Virus record (IMG/VR): IMGVR_UViG_3300048872_000029
Location: 1-25,989 of that record
Length of the DNA stretch: 25,989 bases
From: a virus
Reading direction: 5' to 3' (one strand)
Part shown: positions 1 through 5,691 of the stretch, in pieces
Layout of the letters: the number at the start of each line of letters is the position of its first letter
Position numbering within the stretch: the stretch's first letter is position 1
The notes under the pieces: model-generated
The model's database searches: none
What the model saw: only the letters and a program-made list of their open reading frames with translations
What the model was told of the DNA's origin: nothing
Program-made: the position numbers and the translations under genes

Positions 1-36
1 GAGGCCGACCGCCAAGGCCGTAGGGGGACGCCGTGA
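1..36 (+). CDS. 3' end of an upstream gene (partial)
   Basis: Frame 1 is open from the window edge to a TGA at 34-36, giving the C-terminal tail EADRQGRRGTP. The stop overlaps the GTG start of the next gene in a GTGA arrangement, the same junction type used repeatedly further on, which is the main reason to prefer this frame. A second frame closes with TAG at 21-23 and cannot be excluded. Nothing can be said about function. Confidence 0.4.
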   Translation, partial: EADRQGRRGTP

Positions 37-293
37 CGGCCAGGGAGCTGCTACGGGACGTGGCCGATTCACTGCAATCCCTGGCCGTGTTCACTAGGCA
101 TCGCGCTTCATCCAAGGTGCGCTATAGGCAAGCCGCCGCCCTCCGGACGCTCGCCGATCGAATCGACGCGGAGATTCGTGCAACCGAAGGCGACGAGGCC
201 GAAAGCCGCGCCAATGTGATTCGCGCCATCCTGCTCGCCCGCCTCGACGCTCCTCCCACGGAGCCCGCCCCAGCCATTCCGGAGGAACGATGA
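33..293 (+). CDS. hypothetical protein, 86 aa
   Basis: The GTG start at 33 is preceded by a good ribosome binding site (AGGGGGA, 22-28). The product is mostly helical by composition, rich in Arg and Ala, with a Pro-rich C-terminal tail (PPTEPAPAIPEE) and no Cys or membrane segment. The sequence MTARELLRDVADSLQSLAVF suggests an amphipathic N-terminal helix. It overlaps the next gene by four bases (ATGA), so the two are likely translationally coupled. I recognise no family; the position before the integrase suggests a phage accessory gene. Confidence 0.7.
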   Translation: MTARELLRDVADSLQSLAVFTRHRASSKVRYRQAAALRTLADRIDAEIRATEGDEAESRANVIRAILLARLDAPPTEPAPAIPEER

Positions 294-688
294 GCGACGA
301 CACCGCTAAAGCAGCATCAGCGTGGCCTCAACCGCCTGCACCACGCGGCAGGTGCCACGTCCGCATTCTCGTGCAGGACAGCGTCGGACTAACCTCGGAG
401 GTGGTCATTCCCTGCGCCGATTGGAACGAAGCCTCGAAGCTTCAGGCCGAAATCCGCCAGCGCCTCACCCCCACCCCTACGTCCCCAGCGCCGTGGGGTC
501 GCATCTGGTTGACGGGAGAGCCGTTGCCGCCGCCGACTCCAGACACGCCAGAATTGGCAGAGTACAAGCGGCGCATAATGGCCCCGTGCCCGACGTGCGG
601 ATCACCAGCCGGGTACAGTTGCGACAACGACGACCCGCTGGCCAATCATTGCCCGTTGAGGGCCGCCCCCAAGGAGCCTGGGAAGTGA
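290..688 (+). CDS. putative zinc-binding hypothetical protein, 132 aa
   Basis: The ATG at 290 has a strong GGAGG site seven bases upstream and overlaps the previous stop (ATGA). The N-terminal ~60 residues are predicted beta/alpha (CHVRILVQDSVGLTSEVVIP). A Pro-rich linker follows, then a C-terminal Cys/His cluster: CPTCGSPAGYSC, a short acidic spacer and HCPLR. That pattern resembles a small zinc-binding tail common in hypothetical proteins of phages of high-GC hosts, where it is usually unassigned. Zinc binding is inferred from residue spacing only. It is the last gene before a ~97-bp non-coding gap leading to the integrase. Confidence 0.7.
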   Translation: MSDDTAKAASAWPQPPAPRGRCHVRILVQDSVGLTSEVVIPCADWNEASKLQAEIRQRLTPTPTSPAPWGRIWLTGEPLPPPTPDTPELAEYKRRIMAPCPTCGSPAGYSCDNDDPLANHCPLRAAPKEPGK

Positions 689-733
689 CGGCCTGGGACA
701 CGAAATTTAAATAGCAGTCTGTATTCAGCACGC

Positions 734-774
734 CCTCTCTTGCGCCGATCCGCGTCGGCCATGGGGGAGAGAGG
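734..774 (+). promoter_or_regulatory. stem-loop sequestering the integrase ribosome binding site
   Basis: CCTCTCT (734-740) is perfectly complementary to AGAGAGG (768-774), and a second stem, GCCGA (744-748) with TCGGC (755-759), nests inside the loop. The only purine-rich Shine-Dalgarno candidate for the integrase (GGGGGAGAGAGG, 763-774) lies in the 3' arm, so folding would hide it. Translational control of the integrase is an inference from complementarity; no folding energy was computed. Confidence 0.45.
744..759 (+). repeat. short dyad upstream of integrase (copy 1 of a flanking pair)
   Basis: GCCGATCCGCGTCGGC is a 5-bp stem with a 6-base loop. It closely resembles the dyad at 1957-1973 just after the integrase gene: both share CGATCCG(G)CGTCG, and the second stem pair is swapped from C-G to G-C. 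The role is unknown; a protein-binding site (integrase, directionality factor or repressor) is possible. Confidence 0.4.
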
Positions 775-785
775 TCACTTGATCC

Positions 786-1955
786 GTGAACGAGACTCCG
801 ACAGCCCCGTCGGCAAGGCATCGCCGCGCCCAAGTATTGACACCGCCTGTCAGCGTAGAAGCTGTCAGATTGCGCACGCAACTTGTTGAGGCGTGGGCCG
901 AAATACAGACGCTTCGCCGAACGGTCGCGCACCAGGCGAGGCTGCTGGAACACCTCGCGCCCGAGACGCATCCGGCGGCGCCGTCGGTCAACTGCGTGTA
1001 CTGGCTGTTCTCGGAAGCGCATCGGCACACGCCGTCCTGGCGCACGCACTGGGACCGCCTCATGCCGACCTTGCGCGGGCTGGGGACGTTGCCCGCCCCG
1101 GACCTGACGCCGCTGGCCTGGGTGAGGCACCTGGCGGGACGGCGGCACGAAGAACAACGCGGCGGCGGCACGCCCTGCGAGCACACGCTGAACATCGAGC
1201 TGGGGCGGGCGAAGGGGATGCTGGACTGGGCGGTGGAGCAGCAGATGATCGCCTTCAACCCACTTCGGGCGGCCCGTTACGCGAAGACCACCAGCCGCCG
1301 CGAAACGAACCTGCGCCAGCACGACGTCGACCGGCTGCTCGAAGAGGCGGCGCAGCTCCGCGATCGGCGGAAGCAGGACTGGCAGGACGACGGCACGCGG
1401 TCCGCGATGCTAAGGGTGCTGATCCTCTGCTGGTTCGACTCAATGCTGCGGTTCAACGAGGCCCGGCACCTTCGGCGCGACTTGATCGAGCCGAACGGTG
1501 ACTATCCGGTAGCGCGAGCCGACACGAAGACCGAGGCCGGGTCGCGTACGGTCACGCTGACGCCGCGCACGCTGGACGCGATCCGGGCCGTGCCGATCCA
1601 CCCCGACACGAACTACGTGTTCGTGAACCCGGCGACCGGCGCCATCCTGGGCGAGAACACCGTGCGCGGCTGGTTCCGCTGGGCCTGCGAACACGGGCGG
1701 TTAGACGCGCGGGCGGCGCCGCGGGAAGGCCGGCTGTGTCCCCACATGCTCCGACATGCCGGGGCTACAGCCGCCGACGCCGCGGGAGCGCGGCCCGGGG
1801 CTCTCCAGCAGACCCTGGGCCATGCGAACATGCGGTCGACGGAACGCTACCTGCACCGGGACAGGACCGAATCGGCCAGGCACGTCGCCGAGGTCATGAC
1901 GCTGGCGGCAAGGCGCGGACCGCAAAAATCACCCCTGGGGTCGAAAAAAACTTGA
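786..1955 (+). CDS. int: tyrosine recombinase / phage integrase, 389 aa
   Basis: This is a site-specific recombinase that would integrate and excise the phage genome at att sites. The catalytic set of the lambda-integrase/XerCD family is visible: Arg222 in SMLRFNEARHL, the beta-hairpin Lys248 in ADTKTEAGSRTVTL, His320 and Arg323 in HMLRH, His346 in TLGHA and the nucleophile Tyr355 in STERYLH. Residues 1-65 form a charged N-terminal extension. Residues about 70-170 match a core-binding domain, and the catalytic domain follows. The C-terminal tail is basic (RRGPQKSPLGSKK). The GTG at 786 was chosen because GGGGGAGAGAGG lies upstream, although it is partly hidden in a stem-loop. All active-site residues are intact, so the enzyme should be functional. 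No excisionase or repressor is recognisable in the window. Confidence 0.95.
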   Translation: MNETPTAPSARHRRAQVLTPPVSVEAVRLRTQLVEAWAEIQTLRRTVAHQARLLEHLAPETHPAAPSVNCVYWLFSEAHRHTPSWRTHWDRLMPTLRGLGTLPAPDLTPLAWVRHLAGRRHEEQRGGGTPCEHTLNIELGRAKGMLDWAVEQQMIAFNPLRAARYAKTTSRRETNLRQHDVDRLLEEAAQLRDRRKQDWQDDGTRSAMLRVLILCWFDSMLRFNEARHLRRDLIEPNGDYPVARADTKTEAGSRTVTLTPRTLDAIRAVPIHPDTNYVFVNPATGAILGENTVRGWFRWACEHGRLDARAAPREGRLCPHMLRHAGATAADAAGARPGALQQTLGHANMRSTERYLHRDRTESARHVAEVMTLAARRGPQKSPLGSKKT

Positions 1956-1980
1956 CGGCGATCCGGCGTCGCCCTAAAGA
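1952..1980 (+). promoter_or_regulatory. candidate sigma70-type promoter for the early operon
   Basis: TTGACG (1952-1957, five of six matches to the -35 consensus) is followed by exactly 17 bases and then TAAAGA (1975-1980, a weak -10). The spacer contains the GGCGA/TCGCC dyad, so an operator overlapping the promoter is conceivable. The -35 overlaps the integrase stop codon. It would drive the operon starting at 2107 after a leader of about 120 bases. The -10 is poor, so this is a candidate only. Confidence 0.35.
1957..1973 (+). repeat. short dyad downstream of integrase (copy 2 of a flanking pair)
   Basis: GGCGATCCGGCGTCGCC is a 5-bp stem (GGCGA/TCGCC) with a 7-base loop, related to the dyad at 744-759. 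No T-run follows, so a classical rho-independent terminator is unlikely. It lies in the spacer of the candidate promoter, which fits an operator better. Confidence 0.4.
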
Positions 1981-1987
1981 TTCGTAC

Positions 1988-2047
1988 GCGGGCATCATGG
2001 ATTCGAGCCTCGACATCCCGACCGGACCGAGCACGACTGGTGCCCGC
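1988..2047. other. 7-bp inverted repeat, possible attachment-site region
   Basis: GCGGGCA (1988-1994) and TGCCCGC (2041-2047) are a perfect 7-bp inverted repeat 60 bases end to end, immediately downstream of int. On the minus strand the interior contains GGCTCGAATCC, reminiscent of a tRNA T-arm. However, the segment is too short and the arms do not pair as a cloverleaf, so it is not a tRNA gene. Integrases often use the 3' end of a tRNA gene as the attachment core, and attP usually lies next to int, so an att site here is possible but unproven. Confidence 0.25.
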
Positions 2048-2076
2048 AAGCTTCATTCGGCCGGTGCGGTTGGGAT
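2015..2076. repeat. long imperfect inverted repeat
   Basis: Bases 2015-2029 pair with 2062-2076 in 14 of 15 positions, counting one G-T pair; the single mismatch is 2025/2066. The loop is 32 bases and overlaps the right arm of the 1988-2047 repeat, so the two structures are mutually exclusive alternatives. It lies in the leader of the early operon, just upstream of the Shine-Dalgarno at 2091. It could be an RNA switch or attenuator, or part of an integrase/repressor binding region. Confidence 0.45.
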
Positions 2077-2089
2077 TTCGGGGCCCGAA
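2077..2089. promoter_or_regulatory. 13-bp palindrome, candidate operator
   Basis: TTCGGGGCCCGAA has perfect 6-bp arms around a single central base. It ends one base before the AGGAGG ribosome binding site at 2091-2096. A tight palindrome in this position resembles a binding site for a dimeric regulator. No cognate regulator is identified in the window. Confidence 0.35.
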
Positions 2090-2106
2090 CAGGAGGTTCC
2101 AATGTT

Positions 2107-2280
2107 GTGGCTATCGTGCCGATTCCGACGAGGTCAGCGGTGAGACGCGACACGCGCGACACGTTCACCGCGGCACTGCTGCTCGGCATCCGGGAGAAAT
2201 ACCGGGCGCGCTACGCCATGGGCGGGACAGCCGATCAGAAACGGCGCGCACGCAATAAGCGCCGACAGGAGCGGCGATGA
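2107..2280 (+). CDS. small basic hypothetical protein, 57 aa
   Basis: The GTG at 2107 is in frame and lies ten bases after a consensus AGGAGG (2091-2096). The product starts MAIVPIPTRSAVRRDTRDT and ends in an extremely basic tail (KRRARNKRRQERR), which suggests nucleic-acid binding. A later GTG at 2140 would give 46 residues. The ATG at 2102, also well spaced from the AGGAGG, encodes only 13 codons ending inside this gene and could act as a leader. It is the first gene of the long early operon and overlaps the next by four bases (ATGA). No family is recognised. Confidence 0.6.
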   Translation: MAIVPIPTRSAVRRDTRDTFTAALLLGIREKYRARYAMGGTADQKRRARNKRRQERR

Positions 2281-2666
2281 CCGCCCCGGCATACCCGAAG
2301 CCCACCCGAGCCGAGAAGACGCGCCAGCCGTTGCGGCGTAAGCGCTGGATGCGGCGCCAGTTGCCACGCCGTCTCTCCCGCGCCAGCAGCGACCCGGCCT
2401 ACCTGGCATGGGTGCGGACGTTGCCGTGCCTCGGCGACAAGATCGCGCAGGCGCTGTGCCGCCAACCGATCCACGCCCACCACGCCGGACGGCGTCCTGG
2501 GATTGCGATGAAGGCGGACGACTCGACGGCGATCCCGCTCTGCGAGCTGCACCACGCCGACTGGCACAACGCGGGCGGGATCTTCCGCGGCCTGTCGAAG
2601 TTCGAGCGGTTCGCCTGGGCGATTCAGGCCATCGCCGAAACCCAGCGCGCGTGGGGCAGCCGATGA
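2277..2666 (+). CDS. HNH-family endonuclease-like protein, 129 aa
   Basis: The first ~40 residues are very basic. The rest fits the HNH-like DUF968/Ref group of phage recombination nucleases: PC at 50-51, HAHHAG around 66-71, a Lys-Asp pair (KADD 79-82), IPLCELHHADWH with Cys89, His92, His93 and His97, and a final helix. In that group the histidines and cysteines bind zinc and a catalytic metal. Here the second Cys of the usual PC..C motif is absent, with Cys61 a possible substitute, so metal binding may differ. Start ATG 2277 overlaps the previous stop. A role in recombination or replication fits its place before the DnaA-like gene. Confidence 0.75.
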   Translation: MTAPAYPKPTRAEKTRQPLRRKRWMRRQLPRRLSRASSDPAYLAWVRTLPCLGDKIAQALCRQPIHAHHAGRRPGIAMKADDSTAIPLCELHHADWHNAGGIFRGLSKFERFAWAIQAIAETQRAWGSR

Positions 2667-3091
2667 AGCCCGATCCGATCTCCGACATCGCGCTGGTGCG
2701 CGCGTTCACCGCGGCCAAGAAGACGCTGCCGCTTGCCGACGCCCTGCGCGCTGTCGTCGAGGCTGCCCGTGTTCACCAAGCCGATCAGCTCCCCAGGTCG
2801 ATCGGCGTCGTGGTCGACGAGGTGTCGCGGATCAGCGGCCAGCCTGTCGACGTCCTGCTCGGGACGGTGGGAGCGAAGGAAACCTGGGAGACACGCCGGC
2901 TCTGCTGGTGGGTCCTGCACCGACGGTTCCGTGTGTCGTTCGAGGACATCGGGCGCGCGTTCGGCGGGCGTCACCGCACGACGATCTGCAAGACGCTCGA
3001 CTCCATGCGGGAGCAGATGGTCGACGATTCCGAGCTGCGCGCGGCGGTCGATGCGATCGGGACGCTGGCGGAAAGGCGCGCGGCAGCGTAA
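2663..3091 (+). CDS. DnaA domain IV-like DNA-binding protein, 142 aa
   Basis: The C-terminal half matches the origin-binding domain of the bacterial initiator DnaA: VVVDEVSRISGQPVDVLLG, then TRRLCWWVLHRRFRVSFEDIG and FGGRHRTTICKTLDSM, aligned with the DnaA signature IG..FGGRDHTTV. The AAA+ ATPase domain is missing and the protein is only 142 residues. It probably binds phage origin repeats and recruits or redirects host replication proteins. The Asp-His pair that reads bases in DnaA is replaced by His-Arg, so its site should differ from the host DnaA box. ATG 2663 overlaps the previous stop (ATGA). Confidence 0.8.
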   Translation: MKPDPISDIALVRAFTAAKKTLPLADALRAVVEAARVHQADQLPRSIGVVVDEVSRISGQPVDVLLGTVGAKETWETRRLCWWVLHRRFRVSFEDIGRAFGGRHRTTICKTLDSMREQMVDDSELRAAVDAIGTLAERRAAA

Positions 3092-3306
3092 TGGCCGATT
3101 GGATCGTCATCGACCGCGGGCGTGTTCCCGTCGGTGCCCGCAGGGTTGAATTCACCTGTGTCGACTGCGGACACGAGGCGCTACTGCCGGTCCTCGGTCT
3201 GCCGATCGCCCAGATCGAGAACGGGATCGTGTTCGACCCGGGAGATCACGGCATGCCGGCTGCGATCGAGTGCCCGGCCTGTGGGCGGAAGCTGGAGGCG
3301 GCCTGA
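3091..3306 (+). CDS. small zinc-ribbon-like protein, 71 aa
   Basis: Two CxxC(G) knuckles (CVDCG near residue 23 and CPACGRK near the C-terminus), separated by a beta-rich stretch with an Asp-Gly-rich turn, make a typical small zinc ribbon. The ATG at 3091 shares one base with the preceding TAA, and its stop shares one base with the next ATG. It sits between the DnaA-like and replication-protein genes, so it may assist replication or transcription. The exact role is unknown. Confidence 0.7.
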   Translation: MADWIVIDRGRVPVGARRVEFTCVDCGHEALLPVLGLPIAQIENGIVFDPGDHGMPAAIECPACGRKLEAA

Positions 3307-4202
3307 TGTACGGCAAGATCTTCGCCTCGACATTCACGGGGTCGATGTTCGGCGCCGGGGCGGACGTCTTCGCGGTGTGGGGATACGTGCTTGCCCATAC
3401 CGTCGATTCCACCGTCGAACTGAACCCCACCTTCCTCGGGGCGGTGTTGGGAATGGAGCCTGAGCGAGTCGCCGCCGCCATCGAGAAGCTTAGCGCATCC
3501 GATCCAAGGAGCCGTAACCCGCAGAATGATGGCCGGCGGCTGGTTCACGAACGAGGCTTCCAGTACCACGTAACCTCGCATGAGATTTACCGAAACATCC
3601 GCAACGACGACGAACGCCGCGAGTACAACCGGGAGGCGCAACGCAGGTCCCGTGCCAATGCTGCCGTCGTCAAATCTGTCAATGACGGTCAACGACAGTC
3701 AGCAATGTCAGCCCATACAGAGTCAGAAGCAGAGTCAGAAGCAGAAGCAGAAGCAGATCGGAGCGCGCCCTGGGCGCCGTGGCAGTGGAAGTACAAGTAC
3801 GGCATCCACTGGAGCGCCAAGTACGGCGGCGCCGGTTACGGGATGCCGGGGGATTCAAGGGCGTGCAGCACGCTCGGCGATCTCCTGGACGCCCTACCCG
3901 ACAAGGAGCGGCGGACGGCGCAGGGCAACGCGCCGAAGATGTTCGCGGAGTACCTGAAGCGCTCTGGCAGGGACGCGCAGCGGCGCCATCCATTCGCGTT
4001 CTTCGTGCAGGAGTTTGGCGGGCTGCGCGTACCGCAGCAGGAAGCCGAGCCGGTCGAATCCTTCGCCGTGCGCGCCGACCGCGCGCGCGCCGACCGCGCG
4101 CTGGAAGATCAGGTCGACCGCATCCGAGACGAGCTGACGCCGAAGGCGCCGACGGTGAGCCCGCGCGCCGAATTTCTGGCGCGGAAGGCGGCTGGCAAAT
4201 GA
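3306..4202 (+). CDS. putative phage replication initiation protein, 298 aa
   Basis: The N-terminal ~110 residues (MYGKIFASTFTGSMFGAGAD through ERREYNREAQRRSR) resemble the winged-helix region of a widespread phage replication/primosomal protein family (lambda O/DnaD-like in role). It starts with a short strand, has a helical core with ...VAAAIEKL, a DPRSRNPQNDGRRL segment and a basic helix. A low-complexity ESEA/EAEA linker (encoded near 3721-3756) separates it from an aromatic-rich C-terminal domain (WAPWQWKYKYGIHW) that may contact a partner. The last ~60 residues are charged and helical. TGATG overlap with the previous gene. Replication function is inferred from N-terminal similarity and neighbours. 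Confidence 0.6.
   Translation: MYGKIFASTFTGSMFGAGADVFAVWGYVLAHTVDSTVELNPTFLGAVLGMEPERVAAAIEKLSASDPRSRNPQNDGRRLVHERGFQYHVTSHEIYRNIRNDDERREYNREAQRRSRANAAVVKSVNDGQRQSAMSAHTESEAESEAEAEADRSAPWAPWQWKYKYGIHWSAKYGGAGYGMPGDSRACSTLGDLLDALPDKERRTAQGNAPKMFAEYLKRSGRDAQRRHPFAFFVQEFGGLRVPQQEAEPVESFAVRADRARADRALEDQVDRIRDELTPKAPTVSPRAEFLARKAAGK
3721..3756 (+). repeat. coding microsatellite, 12-nt and 6-nt units
   Basis: Two perfect copies of AGTCAGAAGCAG are followed by two copies of AAGCAG. The tract is purine-rich and unlike the GC-rich surroundings, and it encodes the acidic Ser/Glu/Ala linker of the replication protein. In-frame slippage would change only linker length. Confidence 0.75.
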
Positions 4203-4648
4203 CCGACGGCGAAGTGAATCAGCTCGTGATGCGGTACGGGACGACCTGGTACGTGGACGCCGATCACATTCCTGTCCATCGCGTCAGCGGCGGCGAGAAC
4301 GTGCCGATGTCGACTGGCGCGGCGCTGGTCCGAGTGATGGAGGAGAACATCGAAGAAGCGAGGACCGCCCGGGATGGAATCCGCGAGCGTTACGTACGCG
4401 CGAAACAAGACGGCCTGTTCGATCCGGATGCAATGGAGACCGTCAGAAACAAGAAGCTGCGCAAGCGGTGGATACAGGCGATCTCGACCCAGCAGGCCGA
4501 CAAGGACCGCTGTATCGCCGAATTGAAGCACTGGCGAAGCTATCTGACCTGGGCGCAGCAGGAAGCGGCTCCGATGTTGCCCGCCGTAGCCGATCAGCGG
4601 CTGCCGCCCGAGAAGGACGACGACGGACTGGAGGGGATCCCGTTTTGA
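4199..4648 (+). CDS. coiled-coil protein with SSB-like C-terminal tail, 149 aa
   Basis: A long charged helical middle (residues ~40-125, VRVMEENIEEARTARDGIRE and onward) predicts coiled coil. The final residues, KDDDGLEGIPF, look like the acidic tip of bacterial single-stranded DNA-binding protein (DDDIPF type), which docks SSB partner proteins. No OB-fold is visible, so this is not an ordinary SSB. It may mimic or compete with host SSB, or place itself on the SSB interactome. It follows the replication protein with an ATGA overlap. The SSB-tail reading rests on a short motif and is inference. Confidence 0.6.
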   Translation: MTDGEVNQLVMRYGTTWYVDADHIPVHRVSGGENVPMSTGAALVRVMEENIEEARTARDGIRERYVRAKQDGLFDPDAMETVRNKKLRKRWIQAISTQQADKDRCIAELKHWRSYLTWAQQEAAPMLPAVADQRLPPEKDDDGLEGIPF

Positions 4649-4839
4649 CGAAGGAGCGCCGATATCAACTGCGCCACGTCGCGCGCGGGCTCTGCAGCAT
4701 CTGCCCCCGGCCGCTGCTCACGAGCACGCGATGCGCTGTCCACGCCGCGCGACAGGACGAATACGGACGGAGATACGACCTGACCAAGCGCACACGAACA
4801 AGGGAGACGAACCGATGCCGACCCGCAGCCTACCCGTAG
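4645..4839 (+). CDS. small Cys/His protein, 64 aa
   Basis: A TTG start at 4645 is supported by GGAGGGG (4630-4636) eight bases upstream and by a TTGA overlap with the previous stop. The product contains a CSICPRPL knuckle and a later RCAVH, like small phage and HNH-related zinc-binding proteins (pattern GLC..C .. RC..H), but lacks a complete HNH catalytic motif. The C-terminal part is very basic. It overlaps the next gene by 25 bases. Confidence 0.55.
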   Translation: MTKERRYQLRHVARGLCSICPRPLLTSTRCAVHAARQDEYGRRYDLTKRTRTRETNRCRPAAYP

Positions 4840-5168
4840 CACTGACCGACCCGGATCGCCTGACGATCCAGAAAGAGCTGAGCGAAACGATCACGGCCCT
4901 GAAGGACGCGAAGGAGGACAAGCGCGTCGTCGTCAGCTCCCACAACGCGGTCATCAAGGAGAACGAATCGCGGATGAACGCGCTAAACGAGTCGCTGGTC
5001 AAGGGCACGGTCGATCGCGAAGTCGAGGTCATCGAGAAACCCGACTTCGATCGCGGCGTCGTGCTGATCGTTCGGCAGGACACGGGAGAGACCTGCGCCG
5101 AGCGCGCCCTGGATCCCGACGAGCGTCAGCTCATGCTCGGAAAGAAGGACGACCGGGTGGAGAACTAA
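4815..5168 (+). CDS. hypothetical coiled-coil protein, 117 aa
   Basis: ATG 4815 follows AGGGAGA (4801-4807). The first ~70 residues are a charged helix with heptad-like spacing (IQKELSETITALKDAKEDKR), and the rest is beta-rich (EVEVIEKPDFDRGVVLIVRQDTGETC). The helical hairpin plus beta tail resembles many unassigned phage early proteins. I recognise no specific family. The gene is directly followed, without gap, by the next start codon. Confidence 0.7.
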   Translation: MPTRSLPVALTDPDRLTIQKELSETITALKDAKEDKRVVVSSHNAVIKENESRMNALNESLVKGTVDREVEVIEKPDFDRGVVLIVRQDTGETCAERALDPDERQLMLGKKDDRVEN

Positions 5169-5345
5169 ATGCTCGGCTCAAACGAGGTACGCCTGTGCGC
5201 AGCCGCGATGATCGAGGCGATGCAGGAATGGGCAGACGAACACTTGGTCGACCCGGTAGTGGTCGAAGGCGTTACGCCCGTGACGGAGTACCAGTCGACC
5301 ACGTTCGTGATCAAGCTGAAGCCGCCAGCGGAGCCCGCCGTATGA
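5169..5345 (+). CDS. small hypothetical protein, 58 aa
   Basis: ATG 5169 abuts the preceding TAA, and its own TGA overlaps the next ATG (ATGA). The product starts MLGSNEVRLCAAAMIEAMQE, an amphipathic helix, and ends with a short beta segment (TTFVIKLKPP). The start is preceded by the purine-rich CGGGTGGAGAAC, giving a plausible binding site. No function can be assigned. Confidence 0.6.
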   Translation: MLGSNEVRLCAAAMIEAMQEWADEHLVDPVVVEGVTPVTEYQSTTFVIKLKPPAEPAV

Positions 5346-5476
5346 CGTTCCTCCAGATCATCAGGCACGTTCGCGGCCCCTTCCGCAACGGACCCAACTG
5401 GTTCGAACGCGGGCTGCTGATCCTAGCTGTGCTGACTGGAGTCGGCGCCGTCGTCAGCGTCGTGGTGCAGCGGTGA
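5342..5476 (+). CDS. small single-pass membrane protein, 44 aa
   Basis: After a basic N-terminal segment (IIRHVRGPFRNGPNWFERG) there is one hydrophobic segment (LLILAVLTGVGAVVSVVV, residues ~25-42) ending in QR, so a short C-terminal anchor is expected in the inner membrane. Such proteins can be holin-like, superinfection-exclusion or unassigned, and nothing here decides between them. It overlaps both neighbours by four bases, and no lysis gene is adjacent. Confidence 0.6.
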   Translation: MTFLQIIRHVRGPFRNGPNWFERGLLILAVLTGVGAVVSVVVQR

Positions 5477-5691
5477 TCCCGGTCGTCGAAGTCCTACACG
5501 CGCCAGATCCGACGATCGACATCGCCGTGTGCCAGCCCATCAGCAACGGCGGAACGATCATCGCTGGCAGCGAGATGGAAAACTGCGCCGCATGCACGAA
5601 ACCGATCTGGGTTCACCCAACGACGAGGTTTGCCGCTCCGAACGCGCGCCTGCTGTGCGTGCCCTGCGCCGTGGAGGCCGTGAAGCCGTGA
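5473..5691 (+). CDS. small putative zinc protein, 72 aa
   Basis: Start GTG 5473 overlaps the previous TGA (GTGA). The first ~35 residues are non-polar and beta-rich (IPVVEVLHAPDPTIDIAVCQ). The C-terminal half carries CAACTKPIW and CVPC, a two-knuckle treble-clef or ribbon pattern. Zinc binding is inferred from spacing. Function is unknown. Confidence 0.6.
   Translation: MIPVVEVLHAPDPTIDIAVCQPISNGGTIIAGSEMENCAACTKPIWVHPTTRFAAPNARLLCVPCAVEAVKP

Noticed and set aside
1988-2047. Possible tRNA on the minus strand (7-bp acceptor-like stem, T-arm-like GGCTCGAATCC)
   Set aside because: Only 60 bases long; the T-arm does not pair next to the acceptor arm and no anticodon arm is visible. Retained only as a possible att-region hint.
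2102-2143. 13-codon ORF after the strong AGGAGG (MLWLSCRFRRGQR)
   Set aside because: Too short to call a gene; the in-frame GTG at 2107 gives a longer, better product. A leader role is possible but unsupported.
3901-3920. Another GCGCAGGGCAACGCG match to the element
   Set aside because: Matches only the first few bases; no pairing arm, inside a coding region.
5342-5476. Holin
   Set aside because: One membrane segment and small size are compatible, but no endolysin or other lysis gene is adjacent, so the name is not justified.
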